Assembly (NCBI GenBank): GCA_963082975.1
Contig: OY720348.1
Coordinates: forward strand, 16,178,078 to 16,242,077
Direction: 5' to 3'
DNA length: 64,000 nt
From: Labia minor
Lineage: Eukaryota; Arthropoda; Insecta; Dermaptera; Spongiphoridae
Below, one piece after another: positions 12,124 through 23,851 of the stretch. Below the pieces are notes generated by a model. It had not been told where the DNA came from, did not search any database, and worked only from the letters and a program-made list of their open reading frames with translations. How positions within the stretch are numbered: position 1 is the stretch's first letter; each line of letters starts with the position of its first letter. The translations under genes and the position numbers were made by a program.

Positions 12124-12152
12124 AGAGCGCCGAAGGCGCTCTGAGCAGCTAG
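12124..12152 (+). terminator. Helitron 3' hairpin and CTAG end (inner HEL1)
   Basis: An 8-bp stem AGAGCGCC/GGCGCTCT with a 3-base loop, then seven bases and CTAG. In Helitrons this structure is the transposition end signal. The same sequence, inverted, is at 5981-6009, and a one-base variant is at 51235-51263. Confidence 0.88.
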
Positions 12153-12714
12153 TATATATATATATTTAGTAATTAATAATAGAGTAATTAAATTAAAATA
12201 AAAAACAAAGATAATATAATTCAGTCATTTTAATTCAGGTTAAATAATATTTTTTTTTATTATTCAATGATAAAATTTATATATTATTATATATATATTA
12301 TAGAAAAGAAGAAATATTCAATTAAATAAAAAATAATTTAAGATAAAAATATGATCTAATAAATATTTTAATTAAATTGAGAACTTTTAGAATAAATTAT
12401 TTAATTGAATTAATATTTGTATATTAGAATTTAAAATAAAAAGGGAAATATTATAATAATTCTTCGATTGGGAATCTCTATGATAATTCATTGTTTGAAA
12501 TGATTCCGCTAGGCCGACAGTGAGCCGCGAGCTGCTCTTGAATGAACAACACGGAGAATTATATAAACTTTAAAAAATTAATTTCTGCGGTTATTGATAA
12601 GATATTAATAAAATTTATAGCCTATGTTACTCTAGAGGTATATAAGAATATTGTGATGTAATTTCAAAGAAATCGGTTCAGCCAATTCTGAGTCTATAAA
12701 ATAGTAATTTTCCG

Positions 12715-12765
<51 letters not shown>

Positions 12766-12879
12766 GTGAAAAATTCTAAAGTCACTTTTGGATTCTAGAG
12801 GTCATGAAACGCGAAGATATGCAAAAATTTTTAAATTCTGAGCAATGTGCAGACAAAAACCTTTTTTTATATATATAGA

Positions 12880-13366
12880 TAAAGATAATATTAATAAGGC
12901 TATCAAGGTGTGTAAAAATTACATATGTTTCTACTAGCATGATTAATTTTGTCCAAAGTATATATATACATCGACTTGTATATTCAAGAAAGATGAAATG
13001 TGAGAGGACTATTAGTAATTGATATGTATTTAAAAAAACTAATAAATTAATAAGTAGTCCTTTAAAAGAAAAAGAGTCCATCTTTAAAGATGTTTTTTTT
13101 GAAGTTTGCTGGTTGAATCAGATAATGGCATGGGGAGGTGATCTAATAAATCATGGACCAAGTGATATTCGATTAACTTGGCTAAATACGATGAAAAGTA
13201 AATAAAGATTGAGTTGCAGTGTCAATAAAATTGGAGATGAATTTCTTGCTGTGGCGGCAATGATCAAGCTAATTAAAAGATAATAAAATGGTAGTCCGTT
13301 AAGAAGTGAAATGCGTGAAAAGAGCATCCACCGAGGACATGAAATGAGTTAATAAATGAATGAGCT
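12880..13366. other. No gene recognised
   Basis: Single-copy AT-rich sequence. The minus-strand frame at 12782-13081 runs across the Helitron end and has no recognisable motif, so it is not called. Confidence 0.5.
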
Positions 13367-13750
13367 GTGGTTAGGATTTTAGTCTCATTTAGCACAAATA
13401 AATATTTCCTTTTGTGCAATCATTTAAGGAAATGGAGTGGCTACGAACGGCCAGGTAAAACGGTTCGAGAGGCCGAAATGAATCGGAAATTGCCGAGCGT
13501 CAAGATCGGCACTCGCCTCACGCGCGCCTCCCTTCGGATCTGCCCGGAATTTCAATGTAGCCACGAGAGCTATCCATTCAATAACATTATTGTGTTTATT
13601 CTTGATCATGTTAATCGGTGTTCCACGTTTGTTTTTTCCCTTTTTCCTATACCTCAATTAATTGAAACTGACAATATAGTAGCACACGATCTCCTTTTGT
13701 CAGTGCTCCAATCCCTTAACGAACGCGCCCTTTATTTATTGGCTCTTTAA
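13367..13750 (+). other. GC-richer single-copy stretch with a 127-codon open frame
   Basis: The segment at about 13430-13560 is clearly less AT-rich than its surroundings and is not repeated in the window. An open frame on the plus strand spans 127 codons and another of 77 codons lies on the minus strand. I recognise no domain, signal peptide or splice pattern in either. It could be an exon, a conserved non-coding element or chance. The balanced composition is the only positive sign. Confidence 0.25.
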
Positions 13751-14207
13751 CCAAATGGATTCTCTTATCTCAAGGAACAATCCTGAATTTGTCGACTATT
13801 AAACAAACACGGCTCATTTTAATTTAAACAGCTTATTTAGAAAATAAGTTGTATATAAATATATTAGTCATTTAACCCATTTTACATAGACAAAGAACAT
13901 TTTAAATTAAGAATGTAATACCAAGAAGATAAATAATATTTTATAAGTAATTATTAATTACATTGACTTAATTTACAAAGCGTTTGGATTTATAAAATTC
14001 ATGAGAATTTAAAAAATATATACTTTCTTGTAATTAAAGAAATTTAGTTATTGAATTTTAATCGATTTCTATAATTTATAGGATTAATTTATAATTTTTC
14101 ATACATATTATAATAAAAGAAGTACAATATTACTACAATAAGAAAAATACAATGAATCACTGATTATTTTCAAATTATGCTCTTTGGGTAATTAGCATGT
14201 TCCATAC

Positions 14208-14914
14208 ATTTTACTATCTGGCCAGAGATAGTATTACAATCACGAAAATTTTCGATATCGAGATTTTTATGTTTTTATACGTTTTGAGGGCCCCTGAGTC
14301 ATTCACTAAGGTTGAGAAAAATGTCTTTCTCTCTCTCTCTCTCTCTCTGTGTATGTGTAAATTTGTATAAAACTGCTATATATAAACGGTTTGAGCTAGA
14401 ATCATGAAATTTGGTACACGGGCATTATTCAAAATTCGTAGTTTTCTATCAATTTTTGAGAAATGTAGCTCAATCATTATTGACCGCGTTTTGATTTTTT
14501 TTTCCTCTAAACTGACCGTAAAAATAGAGAGATATGTTTGATAGTTTTTCACCTGATTAAAAATTGTATAAAACTGCTATATATAGAACTTCAGCTTGAT
14601 TGAATCGCTGAAAGTAAATTTTTTTCACGCTGACTGCTGCCAATCACGCGTCATCACGTGACATGGTGTCATCAACAAAGAATTAAATTTTAAAATGTTG
14701 ATTTAAAAATGGATTTAAAGGTTTGAAATTTGAATTTGATATATTTTAATTATTTTTTTTAATTGGATAACAATACTAAACTGTAAATTTAATTTTTTTT
14801 AAATTAATTAATTAATTAATCCAATTTAATTATACTTAATTTATAATTTAATTAATTAAATTTAATATAAATATAATATATGTTAATTAATCCAATTCAA
14901 ATTTGCGAGATAGA
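14208..14914 (+). repeat. Family A, near complete, long subtype
   Basis: It runs from ACTATCTGGCCAGAGATAGT (5' hairpin) to the inverted repeat GCGAGATAG. It holds a CT/GT microsatellite at about 14325-14350 and the extra AT-rich segment of about 120 bases also seen in the copies at 33607, 48693 and 57297. The final hairpin and CAGATTTTT tail are missing. Confidence 0.85.
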
Positions 14915-15291
14915 AAGAAATTGAAAATATGTTATATTTAATCTAAGAAAGTTAAGGAAAAATATTGAGATTATTGATATTGATATTTTTGAGCAGAACT
15001 TAAATTTAAGAGAAAGAAGACTTAGACATACATTATAGAATATTTGTATGAATCTAATAATAAACCGTTTTTAATGTCATGGAATGTTCATATATTGTTC
15101 CTTATATTCGCCAAATCTCGCACAATTTCGTCTCTTCACTGTAAAAGCATTCTCAAGGTCACCAAATGACGTGTTTTTTTTTTAAATAAATATATAAAGA
15201 CTTTTTTCTCATTATTTCTTGTGATCTCAAATCTTTTGGCTGGATATGTGTTTGATCGACAGTAGATCAAGGAATTGGCAAAAAAAAAAAA

Positions 15292-15908
15292 AATTAGCTA
15301 GAGTGTCTCCACTCGACTATCTCGCAATTTGAATTGGATTAAATAACATATATTATATTTAAATTAAATTTAATTAATTTTAAATTAAAATTAATAAATA
15401 ATATTTATTAAACCAGCGCATGTTTGGCTCTTTGTTGATGGCATCACGTCACATGTTAGCGCGTGATTTGCAGTATTAAAAAATTAATTCCAGTACTTTC
15501 AGCGATTCAATCAACCTGAAATTCTATATATAGCAGTTTTATACAATTTTTCATCATGTGAAAAATTATCAAACTTGTATCTTTTTTTACGGTCACTTTA
15601 GAGGAAAACAAATCAAAACGCTGTAGGTAATGACCCTCTTCCGGTTGAGCTACATTTCTCAAAAGTTGATAGAAAACTACGAATTTTGAATAATGCCCGT
15701 ATACCAAATTTCATTATTCTAGTTCAAACCGTTTTTACGTAATCTTGTCTACATACATACATACACACACTCATACACACACACACACAGACATTTTTTC
15801 AACCTTAGTGAAAATGATTCAGGAACCTTCAAAACGTATAAAAACATCAAAATCTCGACATCGAAAATTTTCGTGATCGAAATACTATCTCTGGCGAGAT
15901 AGTAAAAA
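15292..15908 (-). repeat. Family A, complete
   Basis: Complete reverse-oriented copy: 3' end with hairpin at 15292-15330, CA microsatellite at about 15760-15788, 5' hairpin ACTATCTC-TGGC-GAGATAGT at 15883-15903. Confidence 0.9.
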
Positions 15909-16654
15909 ACGATTTATGGAAACTCTCGGGTTTGGGTGGGACCGTATCGATATCTTCTGTTTCAATGCCCATCCCTAATTTAGATTCAATCCACATCGGA
16001 GAAATTAATTGCTGGGTGATTTGGAGGAGGTGCTCTTCCTTGTCCCCACCCCCCCTCCCTTCGCCTACCTAAGAAATTTATCTAATTTAATCTTTCACTC
16101 TATAATAACTCGATCCTATCTAAATAATTTAATAAATAGTTAACAAATGTGCACCCAAAATTATCCAATTACAAACAATGAAGTCACTTTGGGATGAGAT
16201 CTAAGGAGATAATGAATTTATCAAGTGACTGCTTGTTTCAAATGTCAACGATTCAAGATTTTTCTTTTTTTCTTTCACATTCGATTAATTAAGACAATTT
16301 TCACTCATTAATTAAAATGCGTTGTTATACTATTTCATTAAATTTAATTTACATTCACAAATATTAATTAAACTTTTTTTACTAAAATATATCATCATAA
16401 TTAATCACAAGAATAGTGAAATATTAAATTAATAAAAGCAGAATTCTATACCAAAATAAATACATTTTTGTGAATATTTTTTCGGATTAATATAAATTGA
16501 GGTGTAAAATAATTATAGATGAATACGTAGTATTTAATAATTAGATAGACAGGTATAATACTTTTCTTCGATTCTAAATTAATAAATAACGCCAATAATT
16601 TTAAAAATATATATATAATTAGAAATATTAATTTTTATTTTGTTTTTTATATGA
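15909..16654. other. AT-rich stretch without a gene
   Basis: A higher-GC patch at about 15920-16070 includes a C-run near 16045. It is single-copy, with no coding motif. Confidence 0.5.
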
Positions 16655-17155
16655 GCTTATATCTTATCTTATTATATTATCAAAAATTGTATATATACCT
16701 ATATATTTGTATTTTTGAAAAATTAAACCGCTCCAAAGATTTTTTTGAAATTCATACCACAGATAATATGTATAAAGAAAAATCGATCTGTATAGGTTTC
16801 ACCCTCGGGAAAAATCATCTTTGTTAGTTTTTTTTCTTAATTTAAAATAGGAATTTTAATAATAAAAAATGACACCGTGCTATGTCAGATAGCGCTACCT
16901 TAAATACAAAATATTATAAATAAAATAAAATTAGAAATATTTATTTTAATAACATTTTGTAATCAAATTACTGAATAAATATTATGTTATATCCACAGGC
17001 CATACTTTTCTGTCTTTCAGGTCATTAATATGTATGATTAAAGGCTGTATGTTTTATGACTAATTTTTTTATTTATGTTCTTTTAATTTATTTAAATTGT
17101 TTTATATATTTTGTCTTTTATTTATTTTAAATATTAATCTTATTATAAATAATAA
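16655..17155 (+). repeat. Family B, 3' truncated
   Basis: It starts at the TCTTATCTTATTATA head, followed by the CACCATAGATAATAT-type block, AATCGATCTGTAT and the GGCCATACTTTTCTGTC block. The terminal GGTGAACCAGGTAC is not found. Confidence 0.75.
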
Positions 17156-17990
17156 ATTATTTTAAAATACAAAACAAAGTAACTTATAAAAATATTTCTT
17201 AAACAAATTTTATTTATTTAATACTATTTTATAATATTTTGCAATTCATAATTCATTATTAAATTACCTATTTTTATTATTTATTTTTTTACTTTGATAA
17301 TGAATATTAATTATATAATACAAATGAAAATAATAATTAATTTAATTGTCAATAAAATAAATAATAAATTATAATTATAAATATAAATAAACTGCTAAAG
17401 AAGTTTTATTTTTATAATTTTTATTTATTTTACTTTTTTTTTTTTTTTTTTGATTTTTAAGTGTTAAATTTATAAAGGAGACGCCCGATGACCCTTTTCT
17501 ATAAAATTCAACGTGTGGCATCTGAGCCTTTTGGAGAGACTTTTCGGTTATGAAAAACCTGATGCAAGACAACGCCAGCGGCAAAATAGCCTATATATCC
17601 ATCTCTCCTTCCTCGCTGCCTCTAATATGCTAAGTTATTTTGAATATAAACTTTCAATAAAATTAAAGAAAATAGTATAAAAATATTCAATTTTTTTCTT
17701 CTTTTTTTAGATTTATTAATTAAATAAATACCAATAAACACAATCTATAGAATAATAATCAAATTATGAAATTTGTTTTTTCAATTATTTATAACGTTTC
17801 AAATATATATATATATATATATATATCAAAGATTTAATGGAAACTACAAGTGAATAAAACAACTGTTAATAAGTGGATATAGAAAATGCAGAATTATTTT
17901 TAATAAATCAATGATATTCCTCTAACATTTTCTTTCAGTCTTCAAGTAACAAAACAGATACAAAGACACCTAATATTTTTGTTAATAAAA
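17156..17990. other. AT-rich stretch without a gene
   Basis: Contains a T-run at about 17430-17450, a TA repeat at about 17800-17826 and a more balanced patch at 17475-17640. No gene is supported. Confidence 0.5.
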
Positions 17991-18489
17991 AAAAATCTGA
18001 AGTGTCTCCACTTGACTATCTCGCAAATTTGAATTGGATTAATTAACATAGATTATATTTAAATTAAATTTAATTAAAATTATATAAATTATAAATTAAA
18101 ATTAATAAATAATATTTATTAAACCTGTTTGGTTCTTTGTTGATCACACCACGTCACGTGCTGGCGCGTGATTGGCAGTCAATGTGTTAAAAAATTAAAA
18201 AAAAATAATTCCGGTTTCAGGCTGAAATTCTATATATAGCAGTTTTATACAATTTTTATTTATGTGAAAAATTATCAAACATATATCTTTATTTTTATAG
18301 TCAGTAAGGGCAAAAAATGAAACAAAAATTAGAGGGAAAGGTAATGGTCCTCTTCCGAATGAGCTACATTTCTCAAAAGTTGATAGCAAATCACGGATTT
18401 TGAATAATGCCCGTGTACTAAATTTCATTATTCTCGTACAAACCGTTTTTGCGTAATCTCGTCTACATAGCCACACACACACACACACA
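17991..18489 (-). repeat. Family A, truncated at its microsatellite
   Basis: A reverse-oriented copy with an intact 3' end (AATCTGAAGTGTCTCCACTT). It stops in the CA array at 18472-18489; the 5' third is absent. The duplicated unit 18490-19125 starts directly at the CA array. Confidence 0.85.
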
Positions 18490-19125
18490 TAATATATACC
18501 AACATAATATAAAATAAAAAAATTGTTTCTAATCGAAATGTAAAAGAAAATATGTATACATTTATAAATTAAATATATAAATCTCTAGATTATCTTTTTC
18601 GAATGAAAGAAATTCCTTAAATTATTTTCTTTATGAATTTAATTATTAATATATAAAAAATAAATGATATTAATATTATATATGTGCTTTCTAAATGCAG
18701 AAGGCAAACGGGCACAGCCAGAATAATTCGATTGTTTATAAAAATTATTTCATTGACAAGCGATAAGCGACTCGGCCAATTCTTTGAAATATAATATTAA
18801 AATCATATAAATAAAATAAAATAAATTAAAATGATTTAATTTTTAGTATACATTGAACAGTGAATAGCAAAGACGCCAAAGCAGGCTGACTGAATGTTAA
18901 GGTAATTAACAACGATTATATTGTATATATCCACTAATGATCCCATTTTAATTAAAAATATATTATTAATTAATCACAGTTATTCGTTTAATATACTTAC
19001 TCTATGAATATATTTATTAATTATGATTATAATATTATTTTTCATATTTATAAACTCGTATAGTGTTATATAAATACTTTATATACTTCAATTACTTTTT
19101 ACAAGGTGAATTACAAATGTTTTGT
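18490..19125. repeat. Duplicated 636-bp unit, copy 1
   Basis: Nearly identical to 59875-60510 in the same orientation. It contains AGAAGGCAAACGGGCAC, AAGCGATAAGCGACTCGGCC and CACTAATGATCCC. No coding frame and no terminal repeats are recognised. It is a segment duplicated together with neighbouring family A sequence. Confidence 0.9.
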
Positions 19126-19190
19126 ATTTGATATTCTTTGAATAATGAAGGAAAAACTAAAATAAAAAAAATCTCTCTCTCTCTCTCTCT

Positions 19191-19505
19191 GAAATATCTC
19201 CACTCGACTATCCCACAATTTGAATTGGATTAAATAACATATATTATATTTAAATTAAATTTAATTAATTTTAAATTATAAATTAAAATTAATGAATAAT
19301 ATTTATTAAACTAGCGCGTCTTTAGGTCTTTGTTGATGGCACCACGTCACGTGCTGGCTCGTGATTTGCAGTGTTAAAAAATTAAGTCCGGTACTTTCAG
19401 CGAATCAATCAAGCTGAAATTCTATATATAGCAGTTTTATATAATTTTTAATCATGTGAAAAACTATCAAACATATATCTTTATTTTTACGGTCAGTTTA
19501 GAGGA
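19191..19505 (-). repeat. Family A, 3' half
   Basis: A reverse-oriented 3' half ending at the GGTCAGTTTAGAGG block, where the next copy starts. It is preceded by a CT microsatellite at about 19171-19190. Confidence 0.85.
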
Positions 19506-20055
19506 AATTATATAGCTGGAGTGTCTCCACTCGACTATCTCGTAATTTGAATTGGATTAAATAACATAATATATTATATATTTAAATTAAATTTAATTAA
19601 TTATAAATTATAAACTAAAATTGATAAATAATATTTATTAAATCAGCTCTTGGCTCTTTGTTGATGGCACCACGTCTCGTGCTAGTGCGTGATTGCAAGT
19701 CAACGTGTTAAAAAATTAATTCCGATACTTTCAGCGATTGAGTCAAGGTGAAATTCTATATATAGCAATTTTATACAATTTTCAATCATGTGGAAAATTA
19801 TCAAACATATATCTTATAAGTTGATAGAAAACTACGAATTTCGAATATTGCCAGTATACCAAATTTCATTATTCTAGCTTAAACCGTTTTTGCGTAATAT
19901 TGTGTCACATACACACACACACACACACACAAAGAGAGATATGTTTCTCAACCTTAGTGAAAATGTGATTCAGGGACCCTCAAAACTTATAAAAACATCA
20001 AAATCTCGACATCAGAAATTATCGTGATCGCAATACTATGCTGGCGATATAGTAT
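19506..20055 (-). repeat. Family A, near complete, head-to-tail with the previous copy
   Basis: It starts TAGCTGGAGTGTCTCC and ends with a mutated 5' hairpin. It lacks the block between ATATATCTT and AAGTTGATAG. CA array at about 19910-19932. Confidence 0.85.
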
Positions 20056-20597
20056 AAATTAAATTATTGTGCTCAGTTTATCAGCACACATCAGCATCTT
20101 AAGCGATTAGAGACACTCATTGATCTTCTTCTAATTAGTTTTATATTCATATTATAATATTAAAGAGCCGTGTTCGCTGAGGCACAGCCAGACATAACAG
20201 TAAATTTCATTTTACCCAGCTCATTTCTCACATCTCTAGAAGATTGGTTCAAAAAATTTTAAAATATAAACAAATATAAATTATAGTTAAATTTATAAAA
20301 AAAATAATAACATTAAAAACATTACAATCCAAATAGGCCAATGGATGATTGTGAGTGGGTCTACTAGAATAGAATAATTCAAATAAATAAATAAACAACA
20401 TAACAATGGAAAATTGAATTAATCAACATCATTAAAAATTGTAAAACATAACTATATAATTCATCACAACTTTAAAAGGGTTTAATTTAGAAAAAAATTG
20501 ATTTTAGTTTTGTTTTTAAGAATACTTGAGATGAAATGTTTTTATTTTTATAAATCAATACTAATATATAAATTAATAATTAATAGACAATCTACAT
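20056..20597. other. AT-rich stretch without a gene
   Basis: Includes a more balanced patch at 20080-20240. No gene or repeat is assigned. Confidence 0.45.
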
Positions 20598-21351
20598 ATA
20601 TATCTATGTATTTTTGAAATATTAAACCGCACGAAGATTTTTTTGAAATTCACACCATAGATAATATTTATAAAGAAAAATCGATCTCTATAGGTTTCAG
20701 CCTCGGGAAAAATAATCTTTGTTAGTTTTTTCTTAATTTAAAATAGGAATTTTAATAATAAACAAATGTCACCTGGTAACGCCGCACTCCCTTCTCTAAA
20801 TACAAAATATTATAGGTATAAATAAAATAAAATTAAAAATATTTATTTTAATAATATTTTGTAATCAAATTATAAATATATATTATGTTATATCCATAGG
20901 CCATACTTTTCTGTCTTTCAGTGCATTAATACGTACATTTAAGGGCTGTATGTTTTATGAATATTTTTTTTTTAAATTTATATATGTTCTTTTAAATTCT
21001 TTGAAATTGTTTCTTATATTTTGTAGTTGATTTATTTTAAATAATTATCTTAATCTAAAATATTCGTAGTGAGGAATCATTTTTTATAACGTTTTTATCA
21101 ACTTCACTTCATGTCTGTCTGTCTGTCTGTTCGCTCTTATGACAAATTAAAATCGATTTTTCATCAATTTTAAATTGAGATAGACTTTTGAAAATTTTTA
21201 TAGATATTTCAATGGATCCTTAGAAGGCAGAGAAGAAATATAATTGAATTTTAATTAATTAAATTCTTTGAAATTGTTTCATATATTTTGTCGTTGATTT
21301 ATTTTAAATCTTAAATATTCATAGTTCATAAGGAATGGCTCGGTGAACCAG

Positions 21352-21354
<3 letters not shown>
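20598..21354 (+). repeat. Family B with a terminal GGTGAACCAGGTAC
   Basis: It matches the other B copies from the TTTTTGAAATATTAAACCGC block to GGCTCGGTGAACCAGGTAC at 21336-21354, followed by a TA repeat. An internal GTCT microsatellite (about 21113-21130) with flanking sequence splits the 3' part and duplicates the TTTGAAATTGTTTC block. Confidence 0.75.
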
Positions 21355-21391
<37 letters not shown>

Positions 21392-21539
21392 AATGTATGT
21401 AGTTTTAAGTTATTATAAGAATAGGTAGAGGAAATGGTATGACAGTGAGATTTGAAAATAAAAATTCAATTAGCCCTGAGGATGAGCCTGACAAGAGGTT
21501 GAAACTTCAAGTCGAAGAAATTGAATTTTTATTTGAAAA

Positions 21540-21960
21540 CGTGGAGCTCTGGCTTGATTCCCTCTCCCCCTCTCTCTTTTCTCTCTCTCTCTCTCTTTAA
21601 TCTTTAAAGCGTAGTCGATTGTCGATTGTGCAGGTGATTTTAAGTTGTTTCCACAAATTTGATGCAGATTAGCTTCCATCTCGGTTGTCTTGCCCCTTCC
21701 CCCGCCTCCCCCCGCGCCCGCCCACAACGTGCCTATCGAAAAAACAAGTGACGGTGTAATAAAATTGGGCTGCATGTTTAGCAGATGGCTGACGACGTCG
21801 AGGGCGAGTCGAGGGAGCCCAAGGCGTAGGGAACGGCACGACCGGCTGCCTGACGGCCCATCTGTCGCCGTGTCGTCCAGGTAAGCCACATCCATCAAGA
21901 ATACCCCTCACCAATCGCTGCACCAATTTAATCAATGGCCCATTTCTTTATCTTGACTCT
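21540..21960. other. GC-rich single-copy island, possible exon
   Basis: This is the most GC-rich and CpG-rich part of the window (21660-21890). The plus strand has an open frame at 21690-21884 whose end overlaps CCAG|GTAAGC, a good splice-donor match near 21880. The minus strand also has a long frame, but much of it is CT-repeat-encoded REREK-type residues. No known domain is recognised in either. A first exon, a promoter/CpG-type region or a conserved non-coding element are all possible. Confidence 0.3.
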
Positions 21961-22036
21961 CTATTTAATCAATTTTTTTTCCAGAGAGAAATACTTCCGC
22001 ACCATTCTATCTTATATAGACAGACAGACCCATGCA

Positions 22037-22072
<36 letters not shown>

Positions 22073-22529
22073 CCATAACAAATAAATCATATTTATTCCT
22101 TCAGGACATTTCGATTGATTGCAAATTCTTTTAATCCATTCTAATGAGACCAGGAATCAAATTGGAATTTGAAAATTAGCATGGAGGGCCAACTATGAAA
22201 ATTTATCATATTTTTTAAATCTTCATCATTTTTAATATTTTTTTCTACTCTTTATCTTATCTTATTATGCTAGCTAAAATTGTATATATGTATTTATCTA
22301 TATATATTGGTTCTCAAAAACCGCTCTAACGATTTTTTTCAAATTCACACTAGATATAGTATTTATAAAGAAAAATTAAGTTTTATTGATGATATCTCTT
22401 GAAACATACAGCTTCATTATTAATTTCTTAATTGAAAATTATATATTATATGGAAAACGTCAAAATTTTTAATACTGCCTGCTAAGACAGTAAAAAAATG
22501 ACTATTTTTTATCTAAATACATATAGTCC

Positions 22530-22597
22530 AGCGGTTGGACTGATGTTTTAACGAGTGGATTTCGTCGGTTCGAAACTCGCCGGGTGAATCGTTATTT
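22530..22597 (+). other. tRNA-like segment (degenerate)
   Basis: GTCCAGCGGTTGGACTG resembles a D-arm/A-box region and GGTTCGAAACTC is a good B-box/T-loop match. The acceptor stem cannot be formed, so this is a tRNA-derived remnant, not a tRNA gene. Confidence 0.35.
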
Positions 22598-23126
22598 AAA
22601 AATGAAAATAATGATTTTGTTATTTTTTTTTCTTTTTATCTATTGTTTACTTTTTAATAAATTACTATTCTATATTTATTTATTCATTGTTCTTTTATTA
22701 ATAAAGTTTTAGATAGTTTTATAAGTTTTAATATTTTTTCAATAAAATATTATTCAATATATTTATTAATATTATTTTATTTATTATTATTGAGTACCCG
22801 AAGTTCCATTCATTTTAATCAGATTGATGCAATGATGCAACAGTTAATAATTGTAATATTGTAATAAATTTCTATCTTGAAAATTGTTACATATTATTCA
22901 GGATATTTTAAAAACTATTTCTTTCTTTAATTAATATTCATTTTTTCTATAAGTCAGATATATTTCCAAATATTAAATAATTTTTGAAGTGAAAACTTCT
23001 TTAGCGGCGTTGAGCACTTTTGCGGGATGGGGAAAAAGTATAGAACTCGCGTGATCGTGACCAACACCATGAAACCATCTGCTTTCAAATTTCTTATAAC
23101 AGAGCTCGAAATTTGAATTGTCATTA

Positions 23127-23277
23127 GAACTGTTTTATAAATTATCTCTAACATATAAATATATATTTATTATGTAAAGTTCATTTCATATATACATATA
23201 TAATCAAAATTATACGAAATGAACTTCACATAATAAATATATATTTTATGTTAGAGATAAGAATTATAAAACAGTTC
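23127..23277. repeat. Long near-perfect palindrome
   Basis: Arms 23127-23187 and 23216-23277 (about 61 bases each, few mismatches) around a 28-base spacer. Each arm contains TTATCTCTAACAT and ATGAACTT-type motifs on opposite strands. It would form a strong hairpin. Confidence 0.9.
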
Positions 23278-23819
23278 GTATTGCAATATTTTAAACAAAG
23301 TTGTGTATTTATATATATATAAATATAAGTTACAAATTTGTTTAAAATATATGTTTAAAATAATATATAAGTTATATATATATACATGCATATGAAATTC
23401 ATCTTTCTCGTGAAATAGCGCGAATTTCGTCTGTTTTAAAATTTCTTACGCAGAAGTTTTCACTTCTGTCGGCCAGTCCCACGACTGCCAATTTTGCTTT
23501 TTTAATTCCGAAAAGCTGCAAAGCACGTTTTTTTGTCTTTAGTTTGTTTTATAACCACTTGGGGCGCTAAACAGTTTTTCAAAAAAACACTATAGAAAAA
23601 AAATATATGTACCTATATATTATATATTTATGTATTATTGAGGAGCACAAGTTCATTAATTTTAATCAGATTGATGCAAATGTGTAACATTTAATAATTG
23701 TAATAAATAATTAAAGAATTGTGTATCAATATTTTTTAAAGGGTAGAGCGAGAGCTCGGTGTCCCAGGTATTAATATTACCAGCCAAATCCAATAATAAT
23801 GAATCATTTTTTTTAACTT

Positions 23820-23851
23820 AAGTACCGAGCCGAGGCTCGGGGTCCCGGTAC
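23820..23851 (+). terminator. Family B 3'-type hairpin end
   Basis: CCGAGCC-GA-GGCTCGG (23825-23840) followed by GGTCCCGGTAC ending at 23851. The next family B copy starts on the following base. The stem is better than in any other B end in the window. Confidence 0.6.

Larger units (their letters stand above)
8150..12152 (+). mobile_element. HEL1 Helitron, inner copy nested in the outer copy
   Basis: It begins TCTATATATATATAA at 8150, preceded by A, and ends CTAG at 12149-12152, followed by T. A GC hairpin (GGGGGC-GGA-GCCCCC, 12097-12111) and a second one (12124-12142) lie just before the end. The flanks left of 8150 and right of 12152 join to restore the sequence seen uninterrupted inside this same copy near 8900-8940, showing insertion at an A|T site within another HEL1. 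It carries a longer interrupted TCTG/TCGG microsatellite (8266-8357), a LINE remnant and a hAT insertion. About 390 bases at 9207-9596 have no counterpart in the outer copy. Confidence 0.9.
5981..12879 (-). mobile_element. HEL1 Helitron, outer copy, interrupted
   Basis: The 5' end is on the minus strand at 12879 (TC followed by TATATATA, preceded by A). The 3' end is at 5981-5984 (CTAG, followed by T), preceded by the hairpin AGAGCGCC-loop-GGCGCTCT. These are the hallmarks of canonical Helitrons, which insert between A and T without target duplication. The copy is split by the inner copy at 8150-12152; without it the element is about 2.9 kb. It has a pure CAGA/TCTG microsatellite at 12715-12765 and a LINE reverse-transcriptase remnant. 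No Rep/helicase gene is visible, so it is non-autonomous. Confidence 0.9.
22252..23770 (+). repeat. Family B, long copy carrying extra sequence
   Basis: It begins TCTTATCTTATTATGCTAGC and ends AGAGCTCGGTGTCCCAGGTA. Inside lie a tRNA-like segment (about 22530-22597), a palindrome (23127-23277) and a block bounded by inverted GAAGTGAAAACTTC motifs near 22986 and 23453. At about 1.5 kb it is the longest B copy. No transposition protein is visible. Confidence 0.65.

Noticed and set aside
12782..13081. 99-codon minus-strand frame with hydrophobic stretches
   Set aside because: It straddles the Helitron terminus, and its composition is explained by AT-rich DNA.
21470..21898. 142-codon minus-strand open frame
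   Set aside because: Its C-terminal half is low-complexity sequence from a CT microsatellite, and the rest has no known motif. It is kept only as part of the GC-rich island.
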